Both the position numbers and the translations under genes were made by a program. This document shows, piece after piece, positions 1 to 8,207 of a DNA stretch of 38,411 nucleotides. Source of the DNA: Actinomycetales bacterium UBA1383 (GTDB lineage: Bacteria; Actinomycetota; Actinomycetes; Actinomycetales; Actinomycetaceae); NCBI GenBank assembly GCA_002305415.1, contig DBQX01000015.1:1-38411 (forward strand). The letters run 5' to 3'. A model generated the notes under the pieces. The model did no database searches. It was not told the DNA's origin and saw only the letters and a program-made list of their open reading frames with translations. Numbering within the stretch: the stretch's first letter is position 1; each line of letters starts with the position of its first letter.

Positions 1-60
1 TGGCCGAACGGAGCCTCCCTGGGGCGAGGGGGGTGGGGCTGCGGCCGCACCCTCGCGCAA

Positions 61-78
61 GATACCCCGTGGGGTATC
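61..78. promoter_or_regulatory. CsoR/CstR-like operator, site 1
   Basis: The palindrome GATACCCCGTGGGGTATC has perfect 8-bp arms around a 2-bp centre. It runs into the -10-like hexamer TATCAT (75-80), which is followed by six bases and the GTG start at 87, as in a leaderless promoter. The same ATACCCC-N2-GGGGTAT core recurs at 22404-22421 and 36069-36088 with the same placement. Palindromes with a GC tract flanked by AT are typical of DUF156 repressors (CsoR, CstR, FrmR). The ligand class is inferred from the sulfur genes next to the other two sites. Confidence 0.68.
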
Positions 79-86
79 ATGTCAGG

Positions 87-701
87 GTGACCGCGACGCC
101 CGACACCCGCCCAGCCAGCGACGACGCCATCCCTCGCGAGTTCCCGATCCCCGACGTCCACGCCCACACGGCCACCGAACGCGCGTCAGCCCTGCCCCGG
201 GCCCAGGAGCCGCCGACGGGCCAGGCCCCGCCAACGGGCCAGGCCCCGCCAACGGGCCAGGCCCCGCCAACGGCGCAGGAACTCCCCCGCCTCCAGGCCC
301 TCCCCGCGGAGCCGGACATCATCACCGGCCTGGCGTACTGGCGCCACGTCGCCTCCGCACGTCATCTGGTCGGGGCAGTCGTCGCCCTTCCGCTGCTCTA
401 CCTCGCCTACTCCGCCGCGCTCGGCGAGATCCTGCCGGGTGACCCGGTCGCCCTGGTGGCGCTGGTGGTGGCATCCGTCCTCGGCGCCCTCATCCTCGCG
501 TCCTATATCCGCCCGCGCGTCCCGGCGGCAGCGACGACGTCCGCCGCGCCGTGCGCCGCGGGCGCCGTCATGCCGGTCCTCCTCGCGCTGCTGCTGTTCG
601 ACGCCGCCGCCTCCGAACCGCTCATCACGCTCCCGGCCGCCGGGGTGGTGGCCCTCGGGTTCGCCCAGCGCCTCACCGGCACCTCCGCCTGCCCGGCCTG
701 A
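87..701 (+). CDS. unknown multi-pass membrane protein with Pro-rich repeats
   Basis: I do not recognise this 204-residue protein. The GTG at 87 is chosen because the -10-like TATCAT ends six bases before it; an upstream in-frame start at 33 would place the operator inside the gene. The N-terminal half is hydrophilic and Pro/Ala-rich, with a PPTGQA hexapeptide repeated at about residues 42-60 and encoded by an 18-bp tandem repeat. The C-terminal half has about four hydrophobic segments (roughly residues 93-112, 120-140, 155-172 and 180-195), so it should sit in the cytoplasmic membrane. It carries the same operator and promoter arrangement as the SQR operon and the rhodanese lipoprotein gene, which suggests a role in sulfide or persulfide stress. 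That is inference from regulation only; no catalytic motif is visible. Confidence 0.7.
   Translation: MTATPDTRPASDDAIPREFPIPDVHAHTATERASALPRAQEPPTGQAPPTGQAPPTGQAPPTAQELPRLQALPAEPDIITGLAYWRHVASARHLVGAVVALPLLYLAYSAALGEILPGDPVALVALVVASVLGALILASYIRPRVPAAATTSAAPCAAGAVMPVLLALLLFDAAASEPLITLPAAGVVALGFAQRLTGTSACPA
213..278 (+). repeat. 18-bp in-frame tandem repeat
   Basis: Three full units (213-230, 231-248, 249-266) and a partial fourth (267-278) share the core ACGGGCCAGGCCCCG. The last two full units are identical and the first differs at one base. The period is a multiple of three, so the array encodes repeats of PPTGQA without breaking the frame. It is likely to vary in copy number between strains by slippage. 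Confidence 0.85.
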
Positions 702-706
702 CGCCA

Positions 707-1114
707 TCAGGCGGCGTCATCCGCCGTCCAGCGGACCTGCCACAGGTGCCCGTCGGGGTCCACGAACGTGCGCAGGTAGCTCGCGCCATGATCCTCCGGC
801 TCGCCGGCCTCCGCCGCGCCCGCCGCCAGGGCTCGCTCCACCACATGGTCCACGTGGAACCGGGACTCCACGACGAGGCAGGTGACCGTCTCACCAGCCA
901 CCGCGGGGTCCGCCACCGCGCGGCCCGTCACGGCACGGAATGAGGCGTCCGTCACGAACATCGCGCGGATGTGCGGGGAGATCACCGCGCAGAGGGCACC
1001 ATCCCCGCTCAGGCCCTGGTCCACCGACCAGCCCACGGATTCCACGAACGAGCGGCTTCGCTCGAGGTCGCGTACAGGCAACGTGATGACGACCAGCGGA
1101 TCCCGCGTGATCAT
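707..1114 (-). CDS. VOC (glyoxalase/bleomycin-resistance) family protein
   Basis: A 135-residue protein with the two beta-alpha-beta-beta-beta halves of the vicinal oxygen chelate fold. The N-terminus (VVITLPVRDLERSRSFV) is the usual opening strand and helix, and the C-terminal YLRTFVDPDGHLWQV is the typical VOC ending (F/V-DPDGH-x-W/L). The family covers glyoxalases, dioxygenases and drug-binding proteins; this sequence resembles the uncharacterised single-domain actinobacterial type, so the substrate is unknown. The ATG at 1114 is preceded by TATGGT (1121-1126 on this strand) with a six-base gap, so a leaderless mRNA is likely. It is divergent from the GNAT gene at 1180, with both promoters packed into 65 bases. 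Confidence 0.85.
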   Translation of the reverse strand: MITRDPLVVITLPVRDLERSRSFVESVGWSVDQGLSGDGALCAVISPHIRAMFVTDASFRAVTGRAVADPAVAGETVTCLVVESRFHVDHVVERALAAGAAEAGEPEDHGASYLRTFVDPDGHLWQVRWTADDAA

Positions 1115-1120
1115 GGCAAC

Positions 1121-1172
1121 ACCATACCGGTTGCCTCCTGCGTTGGCCGCTCCGTGGGGATGCCGCTACCGT
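1121..1172. promoter_or_regulatory. divergent leaderless promoters
   Basis: The minus-strand hexamer TATGGT (1121-1126) lies six bases before the VOC start. The plus-strand hexamer TACCGT (1167-1172) lies seven bases before the GNAT start. This matches the TANNNT -10 plus 6-7 bases expected of leaderless actinobacterial transcripts. No operator-like palindrome is seen between them. Confidence 0.5.
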
Positions 1173-1179
1173 CGGGGTC

Positions 1180-2046
1180 ATGCACATCCGTCCCGGTGGC
1201 TATGACGACATCCGTGGAATCCTCGACGCCGGCCTGCGCATCAACTCGCGGATCAAGCCCGAGCACATGGTGGTCGCCGAGGCCGAGGACGGCAGGTTGG
1301 CCGGCTTCGCCTACTGCTTCCTCTCCGGACTGCACCGCAGCCGCTACTGGGCGACCATCCGGGTGTGCGAGCCATACCGCCGCAGCGGCCTGGGCACGGA
1401 CCTCATCAAGGAACTCGGCAAGGTCCGCGATGAGGCCAAGCCCTTCTACGTCAAGATGCGTGAGGACAACCCGTCCCTCCACTGGATCCGCGCCATCGGC
1501 GCCACTCCCTTCCAGGTGTGCCCTCCCATGAGCCTGGACCTCACGGATGCCGCCACCCTCGAGTGGGTGGCCGCGCTCCCGGCGCGCGCCGACGTCGTCG
1601 CCGGCACCGCCCTCAGCGATGACCAGCTCATCCACGCCTTCTCACAGATGTACGAGTGGGTCCACGCCGAGTGGTCGCCGGTCACGTCGCGCGCCGACGT
1701 CGAGCGGGTATATGCCGAGGAGGTGCGTCTCGACCTCAGCCGGGAGCTCTCCCACTTCGCCGTGGACGGCGACACCGTGGTCGCGGGCGTCTTCATCTTC
1801 CGCACCCCCGCGGGGGAGGCCCTGGATGCCGTCGCCGAGACCATCACGAGGGACGCCCCCGACGGCGACGCCGCACTCGCCGCGTGCGTGCGGGCGACGG
1901 CGGTGCTCGCCGCCGAGCGCGGCTGGCCGGCGCTGGCGTTCGACGGCCATCGTGACGATCCACACCTGTACCCGCTCCTCACCCGTGCGCCGAAGCTCGT
2001 CGGGGACACCCTGTACTACATGGAGTACGAGCCCCCCGCAGACTGA
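1180..2046 (+). CDS. GNAT family N-acetyltransferase
   Basis: A 288-residue protein. The first half is a GNAT domain: it opens MHIRPGGYDDIRGIL, has the beta-4 strand around residues 58-63, and the acetyl-CoA pyrophosphate-binding loop CEPYRRSGLGTDLI at about 63-76. The second half (about 140-288) is longer than a minimal GNAT and ends in strands and helices that resemble a second, degenerate GNAT fold, as in tandem-GNAT proteins of actinobacteria. The acceptor substrate cannot be told from sequence. The start is supported by TACCGT seven bases upstream. It ends 79 bases before the ABC operon at 2126 and could be partly co-transcribed with it, although a separate promoter-like CATAAT lies near 2091-2096. 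Confidence 0.85.
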   Translation: MHIRPGGYDDIRGILDAGLRINSRIKPEHMVVAEAEDGRLAGFAYCFLSGLHRSRYWATIRVCEPYRRSGLGTDLIKELGKVRDEAKPFYVKMREDNPSLHWIRAIGATPFQVCPPMSLDLTDAATLEWVAALPARADVVAGTALSDDQLIHAFSQMYEWVHAEWSPVTSRADVERVYAEEVRLDLSRELSHFAVDGDTVVAGVFIFRTPAGEALDAVAETITRDAPDGDAALAACVRATAVLAAERGWPALAFDGHRDDPHLYPLLTRAPKLVGDTLYYMEYEPPAD

Positions 2047-2125
2047 CGCGGCTGCCGGGCCCAAGTCCCAGCCCCAACCCGGCGCGCAGGTGCATAATCG
2101 CCGGAGGTTTGCGAAAGGGGCGACG

Positions 2126-2986
2126 ATGGCCGAGCCTGCGATCCACGTCGAGGACCTGCGGTACGCCTATGGCGACATCGAGGCGGTGAAGGGGATCTCC
2201 TTCGACGTCGCGCCTGGCGAGATCCTCGGCTTCCTGGGGCCCAACGGCGCGGGGAAGTCCACCACGATCAAGGTGCTCACCGGCCAGCTGCGCCCGCAGG
2301 GCGGGCACGCCCGCGTCCTCGGCTACGACGTGGCCGGCGACCACCCGGACCTCCAGGCGCGTATCGGGGTGTGCTTCGAGGAGAAGAACCTCTACCTGAA
2401 CATGTCCGGCGAGGAGAACCTGGCGTTCTTCGCCCGCCTGTTCGGGTTGCGGGACGCGGACGTGACCGGGGCGCTGCGGCGCTTGGGGCTGGGGGAACGC
2501 GGCAAGGACCGCGTCAAGACCTACTCCAAGGGCATGCGGCAGCGGATGATGATCGCCCGCGCCTTCATCAACTCACCGGACGTTCTGTTCCTCGACGAGC
2601 CCACCGACGGCCTCGACCCCGCCACCTCCGCCGAGATCCGCGCCACGATCCGCGAGGAGGCCGATCGCGGGGCCGCGGTGCTGCTCACCACCCACGACAT
2701 GTTCGAGGCCGATGAGCTCTCCGATCGCGTGGCCTTCATCAACGAGGGCCGGATCGCCGCCCTCGACACCGTGGAGAACCTCAAGCTGGCGTACGGCACC
2801 CGCGCCGTCTCCGTGCGGCTCCGCGACGGCGACGGCGTCCGCGAGGAGGTCCTGCCCCTCGACGGCGGTGCCTCCTCCACCCGGCTCGCCGCCCTCGCCG
2901 CCTCCCCGGACCTGCTCACCATCCACACCGAGGAGGCCTCGCTCGAGTCCATCTTCATGCAGGTGACCGGCAGGGGGCTCGGATGA
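2126..2986 (+). CDS. ABC-2 type exporter, ATP-binding protein
   Basis: A 286-residue ATPase of the export type that pairs with ABC-2 (NatB-like) permeases. The Walker A GPNGAGKS is at residues 38-45, the signature YSKGMRQR at 133-140, the Walker B VLFLDEP at 153-159, and the H-loop in TTHDMFEADEL. The usual Q-loop glutamine is replaced: the segment reads IGVCFEEKNLY (about 80-90), with Glu where most relatives have Gln. The signature is also SKGM rather than SGGQ, which is common in this subfamily. The ATG at 2126 follows AAAGGGG. The stop overlaps the next start as ATGA, so it is translationally coupled to the permease genes. The cargo is unknown. Confidence 0.9.
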   Translation: MAEPAIHVEDLRYAYGDIEAVKGISFDVAPGEILGFLGPNGAGKSTTIKVLTGQLRPQGGHARVLGYDVAGDHPDLQARIGVCFEEKNLYLNMSGEENLAFFARLFGLRDADVTGALRRLGLGERGKDRVKTYSKGMRQRMMIARAFINSPDVLFLDEPTDGLDPATSAEIRATIREEADRGAAVLLTTHDMFEADELSDRVAFINEGRIAALDTVENLKLAYGTRAVSVRLRDGDGVREEVLPLDGGASSTRLAALAASPDLLTIHTEEASLESIFMQVTGRGLG

Positions 2987-4221
2987 CGGTCTCGCGGGCC
3001 GCGATCGTGGCCGCGCTGTTCCGCAAGGAACTGAAGGCGTGGTCGCGTGATCTCGTGTACCTCGGCCTCACCCTCGCCGTGCTGATCGCGGTCCCGGTCC
3101 TCTACCGGTTCGTACCGAGCACCGTCGACGAGTCCATCACCCTCGCGATCGCGCCGCCGATCACGCGCATGGTCGCGGAGGGCCGCGCCGAGCTCGAGGC
3201 TCTCGGCGCGACTCCCGAGCAGCTGGCGGCTCTCGAGGAGACCGACCTCGCCGAGGCGGAGGAGGGGCTCGACCTGCTCGAGCTGGACGACGACGCCGCA
3301 GTCCGCGCCGTCGTCGCCGGCGAGCTGGAGGCATGGCGGACGGCCGAGGGCGCCGTCGTCCTCCGGGATCCGGACAGTGAACCCGAGCCGGCGGGCGCGA
3401 GACGCGTGGGTGCGGACATCGGCATCGCCTTCCCTCCCGGCTTCATCACGGACGTGGTCTCGGGCCGGCCGGACGTGACGGTGACCGTGTACGCGGACGC
3501 CTCCGTGGGCGCGGAGATCGAGGGGGCGATGCGCAGCTACGTCCGTGAGGTGGGCTACCAGCTCGCGGGACGCGAGCTCCCGGTGGAGTTCCCGGCGGAG
3601 GACCAGGTGGTCCTCGGGCAGGACCGCGCGGGCGACCAGGTCGCCCTGCGCGACCGGATGCGCCCGATGCTCCTCTTCATGATCCTGCTGATGGAGACCT
3701 TCTCGCTCGCCTCGCTGGTGTCGAGCGAGGTGATCGGCCGGACCGTCACGGCAGTGCTGGTGACCCCCGCGCGGGTCGCCGACTTCCTGACCGCGAAGGC
3801 GCTCTTCGGGACCCTGCTCTCGCTCGGGCAGGCCCTCATCGTGCTGGCGCTGATCGGGGGCGTCACCGCGGGCAACTGGTCGCTGCTGCTCGTGGTGCTC
3901 CTGATGGGGTCCCTGATGTTCACGGGGGTCGCGATGTTCGTGGGTTCCGCGGGCAAGGACTTCATGGGCCAGCTGTTCTACGCCATGCTCCTCACGGTCC
4001 CACTGCTCATCCCGGCGTTCGCGGTGCTCCTGCCGGGTTCGGCCGCGCCCTGGGTCCGGGCGATCCCGAGCTACCCGATCATCGATGTGCTCGTCGGCGC
4101 CACCGTCTACGGCGAGGGATGGGGTGATTCGCGCGGTGCGCTGGCCTACGGCGCGGCGTGGCTCGTGGTGATCTTCGCCGCCGGCGTCGTCGCGTTGAAG
4201 CGGAAGGTGGAATCGCTGTGA
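2983..4221 (+). CDS. ABC-2 type exporter permease (NatB-like)
   Basis: A 412-residue membrane protein with the ABC2_membrane_3 layout. There is one membrane helix near residues 24-42, a long, acidic, Glu/Ala-rich outer domain of about 185 residues, then about five helices from residue 222 to the C-terminal VVALKRKVESL. It overlaps the ATPase gene by four bases (ATGA) and the following permease gene by GTGA, so the three should form one complex of an ATPase dimer with a heterodimeric membrane pore. Relatives export sodium, drugs or peptides; nothing here settles which. Confidence 0.88.
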   Translation: MTVSRAAIVAALFRKELKAWSRDLVYLGLTLAVLIAVPVLYRFVPSTVDESITLAIAPPITRMVAEGRAELEALGATPEQLAALEETDLAEAEEGLDLLELDDDAAVRAVVAGELEAWRTAEGAVVLRDPDSEPEPAGARRVGADIGIAFPPGFITDVVSGRPDVTVTVYADASVGAEIEGAMRSYVREVGYQLAGRELPVEFPAEDQVVLGQDRAGDQVALRDRMRPMLLFMILLMETFSLASLVSSEVIGRTVTAVLVTPARVADFLTAKALFGTLLSLGQALIVLALIGGVTAGNWSLLLVVLLMGSLMFTGVAMFVGSAGKDFMGQLFYAMLLTVPLLIPAFAVLLPGSAAPWVRAIPSYPIIDVLVGATVYGEGWGDSRGALAYGAAWLVVIFAAGVVALKRKVESL

Positions 4222-5282
4222 GCCTGAGACGTGTCTGGGCGGTGCTGCGCAAGGACCTCGCGCTCGGGCCCCGCTCGCCGGCCTTCCTGTGGGCAGTCGT
4301 CCTGCCGGTCGCCATCACGGTGATCCTCCAGGTGGCCTTCGGTTCCCTGTTCGATCCCGAGCCGCGCATCGGCGTCGTTGACGAGGGGGACTCGGCGATC
4401 ACCGCCGCGCTCGCGGACATGGAGGGCATCACGCTGACCCTCGTTCCGGACGAGGCCACGCTCCGGGCACGGGTGGAGGCGAACGACGTCGACGCCGGCC
4501 TGGTGCTGCCCGCGGGCTTCGACGACGCCGTGCGCGCCGGGGAGCGGCCGCTGCTGGAGTTCTGGATCGGCGGCGAGAGCCTCGCGTCCAACCGCATCAT
4601 CCTGACCGTCACCACCCTCGACCTGCTGCGTGAGATCGCGGGCGGGGATCCGCCCGTGACGGTCGACGTGGTGACCTTCGGGGAGGCCAGCCTTCCCATC
4701 GCGACTCGGCTCATCCCGGTCATCGTCTTCTACGCCCTCGTGGTGGCCGGGCTGTTCCTGCCCGGGTCCAGCCTCGTGGAGGAGAAGGAGCAGGGCACCC
4801 TGGGCGCCGTGCTCGTGACGCCCACTCGCACCGGGGAGGTGCTCCTCGCGAAGTGGCTCCTGGGAATCGTGCTCGCCGCCGTGCTCGGGGTGGCCACCCT
4901 GGCGCTCAACGGAGCGCTGGGGGCCCGCTGGCTCGACGTCGCCGGCGTGGTGCTGGTGGCTGCCGCGCTCTCCGGCGTACTCGGGGTGCTCGTGGGCGTG
5001 GTGGCGAAGGACTCCGCCATGATGCTCGCCATCGTCAAGGGAATGGGGATCTTCCTGTTCGCCCCCACCCTGTTCTACCTGTTCCCCGACTGGCCCCAGT
5101 GGATCGCCCGGATCTTCCCCCTGTACTGGATCATCGAGCCGATCTGGCAGGTGGCGGTGATGGGGGAGCCGATCTCCGGCGTCTGGTTCGAGATCGCCGT
5201 CGCCCTCGCGATCACCGCCGGACTGGCGGGGGTGGCCCTCGTGCTGGCGCGGCGGATGCGGGCGCAGCTCGCCGGCTCGTAG
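4218..5282 (+). CDS. ABC-2 type exporter permease, second subunit
   Basis: A 354-residue permease with the same layout as its upstream neighbour: a helix at about residues 17-37, an outer domain of about 120 residues, and five to six helices in the C-terminal half (VVAGLFLPGSSLVEEKEQGTL marks the usual cytoplasmic coupling segment). The GTG at 4218 is chosen because it overlaps the preceding TGA. Longer in-frame versions would start inside the upstream gene with an Arg-rich, unlikely N-terminus. It ends two bases before the convergent TetR gene, so no separate terminator is present. It most likely forms a heterodimer with the 2983-4221 product. Confidence 0.88.
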   Translation: MSLRRVWAVLRKDLALGPRSPAFLWAVVLPVAITVILQVAFGSLFDPEPRIGVVDEGDSAITAALADMEGITLTLVPDEATLRARVEANDVDAGLVLPAGFDDAVRAGERPLLEFWIGGESLASNRIILTVTTLDLLREIAGGDPPVTVDVVTFGEASLPIATRLIPVIVFYALVVAGLFLPGSSLVEEKEQGTLGAVLVTPTRTGEVLLAKWLLGIVLAAVLGVATLALNGALGARWLDVAGVVLVAAALSGVLGVLVGVVAKDSAMMLAIVKGMGIFLFAPTLFYLFPDWPQWIARIFPLYWIIEPIWQVAVMGEPISGVWFEIAVALAITAGLAGVALVLARRMRAQLAGS

Positions 5283-5284
5283 TG

Positions 5285-5890
5285 TCAGGCGGCGAGCGCC
5301 GCGAGGACGAACGACGTCACGTGGGTGACGGCGTCGTCCACCGAGCGGGTGTGCTCGCCGACCGGCATCCGCTGGGAGCCGATCACGGACGCGATCATCT
5401 CGACCGTTGCCGGGATGTCGACGACGCGGTGGAACTCCCCGGAACGGGTGCCGCGCTCCACCACCTCGCCGATCAGGCGGTGCACCCCGGAGAGCCGGCC
5501 CATGAGGGCGTCGAAGACCGCCGGGGGCAGTGAGCCGCCCTCCAGCATTCCCGCGGTCGAGCCGGAGCCCGGCTCGTGCAGGAACTGGTTGATCTGGCTG
5601 TGGATGAGGTAGCGCATCTGCTCGCTCGCGCTCGGGCACGTCGCGAGTTCGGCGCGGGCACGGGTGAGGTACTCGTCCACCGAGCGCTCCACGAACTCGA
5701 GCATGAGGTCGTTCTTGTCCGCGGCGTAGTTGTAGATGGTGTTGCGGGCGATACCAGCCCGGGCGGCCACATCAGCCAGCGTGAGGGCCGCGTACCCCTT
5801 CTCGTGGAGTTCCTCCCCGAAGGAGTCCAGGATCCGGGCGCGCACGAGCGAACGGTGCTCGGCGAGCGACTCGGCCTTGATCCTGGGCAT
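5285..5890 (-). CDS. TetR/AcrR family transcriptional regulator
   Basis: A 201-residue regulator. The helix-turn-helix spans about residues 37-57, with the core LTLADVAARAGIARNTIYNYA, followed by the family-typical DKNDLMLEFVE. The C-terminal two-thirds is a helical ligand-binding domain. The ATG at 5890 has a GGAG four bases upstream; a farther in-frame start exists at 5932 but would run through the candidate operator. The gene is divergent from the FtsX/MacB-like operon at 5977 and tail-to-tail with the ABC-2 operon, so it is a natural repressor for the former and possibly both. The ligand is unknown. Confidence 0.9.
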   Translation of the reverse strand: MPRIKAESLAEHRSLVRARILDSFGEELHEKGYAALTLADVAARAGIARNTIYNYAADKNDLMLEFVERSVDEYLTRARAELATCPSASEQMRYLIHSQINQFLHEPGSGSTAGMLEGGSLPPAVFDALMGRLSGVHRLIGEVVERGTRSGEFHRVVDIPATVEMIASVIGSQRMPVGEHTRSVDDAVTHVTSFVLAALAA

Positions 5891-5903
5891 GTACTCCAGT
5901 ATG

Positions 5904-5923
5904 CCAAACCTCTCACATTTTGG
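5904..5923. promoter_or_regulatory. candidate TetR operator
   Basis: CCAAA (5904-5908) and TTTGG (5919-5923) form an inverted repeat ten bases apart, between the divergent TetR and permease starts. The position fits autoregulation plus control of the exporter. The arms are short, so this is a suggestion only. Confidence 0.35.
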
Positions 5924-5976
5924 ATTGCCCACAACTCAACTGGCGGTTCGCGACGGTCCGTCGTAACCTGTTCACC

Positions 5977-7095
5977 ATGTTCCTCGCCGCGAAAGAGATG
6001 CACCGGGGGAAGGTGAAGTTCGCGCTCCTGCTGATCGCAGTGAGCCTGCTCGTCTTCCTCATCCTCGTGCAGCAGGCGCTGTCCCGCGCCCTCGTCACCT
6101 CGTTCATCGGGGCGATCGAGAACCAGACCGCGCCAGTGCTCGTGTACGCCACCGACGCACTGCGCGCTCCCCAGGGCAGCGTCATCACGCCTCCCCAGGA
6201 GCAGCTGATCCTCGACTCTCCGGAGGTCGCCGACCACGGCCGTATCGGCATCGTCTCAATCACGCTGCCCGAGACCCGGCTGTCCGACGGCGCCGAGGTC
6301 ACCGCCACCGTGTGGGGCTACGAGGACCAGGCCCTTGGTGCCCCCTCCGAACTCCGTGAAGGCGCCTACCCGGCGGCCGCGGGCGAGGCGGTCGGCACCT
6401 GGGGCGACTTCGCCCTCGGGGAGACGATCACGTTCGCCGGGCCCGCCGGCGACGAGATGGCGATCACCGTCGTCGGGCTCGCCCAGGACTCGCAGCTCTC
6501 CGTCCAGCCCACCCTGTTCATGGACTACGCCGACTTCGAGCAGGCCTCCCTGACCCGGAACCCCACGGCCATGGGCGTCCTCCCGAGCCTGATCGCGGTC
6601 GAGCCGGCGACCACCCCGGAGGCCGTGATCGCAGACCTGCGCGCCGCGTCGACCGACCTCGACCCGCTCACGCGCGAGGAGGCTGCCACCGAGTTCCCAG
6701 GTGCGGGCCAGGTGGAGCAGTCCTTCCTGATCATCCTCGCGCTCTACGGCTTCGTGGTGCCGCTGGTGACCGGGCTGTTCTTCCTGATCATCACGTTCCA
6801 GAAGTCGCGGGCGCTCACGCTGCTGCGCGCGGTCGGCGCCCGGTCCGGTGTGCTGGTCCGTGCCCTGCTGTGGCAGGTGGCGTTCATCCTCGGAGGCGGC
6901 ATCGTCGTTGGCGTGGGCCTGTACGCGCTGACCTCCCGGATCGAGATCGGCTCTCTCACCATCGTCTTCGACTGGCAGACAGTCCTCTTCTGGACCGTGC
7001 TGCTCGGCGTCCTCGGGGTGGCCAGCGCTCTCGCCTCGATCCGCCGGGTCCTGGCGCTCGATCCTGTTGAGGCCACTCACGGAGGGACCAACTGA
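5977..7095 (+). CDS. FtsX-like ABC permease (MacB type)
   Basis: A 372-residue permease: one N-terminal helix (about residues 14-33, FALLLIAVSLLVFLILVQQ), an outer domain of about 210 residues with MacB-type periplasmic-core features, then three C-terminal helices. The second half matches the FtsX domain: a helix (YGFVVPLVTGLFFLIITF), then KSRALTLLRAVGARSGVL and a final pair of helices. The ATG at 5977 has TAACCT seven bases upstream. The stop overlaps the next start as TGATG. With the following permease and ATPase it makes a three-gene mechanotransmission-type ABC system. No membrane-fusion partner is nearby, as expected for a monoderm. Confidence 0.88.
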   Translation: MFLAAKEMHRGKVKFALLLIAVSLLVFLILVQQALSRALVTSFIGAIENQTAPVLVYATDALRAPQGSVITPPQEQLILDSPEVADHGRIGIVSITLPETRLSDGAEVTATVWGYEDQALGAPSELREGAYPAAAGEAVGTWGDFALGETITFAGPAGDEMAITVVGLAQDSQLSVQPTLFMDYADFEQASLTRNPTAMGVLPSLIAVEPATTPEAVIADLRAASTDLDPLTREEAATEFPGAGQVEQSFLIILALYGFVVPLVTGLFFLIITFQKSRALTLLRAVGARSGVLVRALLWQVAFILGGGIVVGVGLYALTSRIEIGSLTIVFDWQTVLFWTVLLGVLGVASALASIRRVLALDPVEATHGGTN

Positions 7096-8207
7096 TGCGA
7101 CTCGCACTCAGGGAACTGCGCCGCCAGCCCGGCCGCTTCGCCATCGCGACCTTCACGCTCACGCTCATCGCCGTGCTGCTCATGTTCCTGGGCGGGCTGC
7201 TCGACGGCCTCATCCAGAGCGCCACCGGCGCCTACCGGGCCCAGCCCGGCCAGCTCATCGTCTACTCGGCCGACGCCAATGACTCCCTGGCGGGGAGCCG
7301 CATCGACGGCCCGCTCCGCGAGGAGGTCGAGTCCGCCGTCGGAGCTGCTGGCGCCGTCGGCGGGATCGGCGAGGTCACTCTCGGTGCGCGCGTGGAGGGC
7401 GGCGACGAACGGGCCATCGAGGCAGTGTCGCTGCGCGGCTACGAGATCGCCCCGGCGGGCCTGCCGGCGGACCTCCCCGCGGCGGGGGAGGTGTGGGCCG
7501 ACCCAGACCTCGCGGAGACCTACGAGGTGGGCCAGGTGCTCCTGCTGGGGCCGGCACGCAGCGAGGTCACGATCGCCGGCTTCCTGGAGGAGTCCGCGAC
7601 CCCGTCTCTCGGGGGCGTGTGGGGCTCCCTCGACACGTGGCGGACCGTCGTCGCCGAAGCGCGGCCCGGGGCCGCGATGGGCGAGGACACCGCGCAGGGA
7701 CTCGTCGTCGTCCTCGACGACGACGGCGCGGCGGCCGACGTCGCGGCGGCCATCGATGGCGCGACGGGTGCCACCCGCACCCTCACGCTCGACGACGCCG
7801 TCAACGCCATCCCCGGCGTCTCGGCCCAGCAGTCGACGTTCGGGCAGATCATCGGCGTGACACTGGCGATCGCGCTGGTCGTGGTCGCGCTGTTCTTCGC
7901 GCTCCTGACGGTGGAGCGCCTGAGTCTCTACGCGGTCCTGAAGGCGATCGGCGCGAAGTCCAGGACCATCTTCAGCGGCGTCGTCGCGCAGGCGCTGGTG
8001 GTCACCCTCATCGCCGCCCTGGTGGGAGTCGCCCTGACCCTCGCCGCAGGTGCGTTCATTCCGCCCGGGTCGCTGCCGTTCGCGGTGGAGCCGGCGCGGC
8101 TGCTCACGTCCGTTGGATTGATGGCGTTCGCCGCGATGGTCGGCAGCGCATTCTCGTTGCGTCGGGTCCTGAGGATCGACCCGGCCGAAGCTATTGGAGG
8201 GAACTGA
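7095..8207 (+). CDS. FtsX-like ABC permease, second subunit
   Basis: A 370-residue permease built like its upstream neighbour: a helix at about residues 15-38 (FAIATFTLTLIAVLLMFLGGLLDGL), a long outer domain, and the FtsX domain with helices around 255-280, 300-325 and 335-355. The cytoplasmic coupling segment LYAVLKAIGAKSRTIFSGV lies between the first two. It ends in the family-typical RRVLRIDPAEAIGGN. It shares TGATG overlaps with both neighbours, so it is part of the same coupled operon. Together the two permeases probably form a heterodimer driven by the ATPase at 8207. Confidence 0.88.
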   Translation: MRLALRELRRQPGRFAIATFTLTLIAVLLMFLGGLLDGLIQSATGAYRAQPGQLIVYSADANDSLAGSRIDGPLREEVESAVGAAGAVGGIGEVTLGARVEGGDERAIEAVSLRGYEIAPAGLPADLPAAGEVWADPDLAETYEVGQVLLLGPARSEVTIAGFLEESATPSLGGVWGSLDTWRTVVAEARPGAAMGEDTAQGLVVVLDDDGAAADVAAAIDGATGATRTLTLDDAVNAIPGVSAQQSTFGQIIGVTLAIALVVVALFFALLTVERLSLYAVLKAIGAKSRTIFSGVVAQALVVTLIAALVGVALTLAAGAFIPPGSLPFAVEPARLLTSVGLMAFAAMVGSAFSLRRVLRIDPAEAIGGN

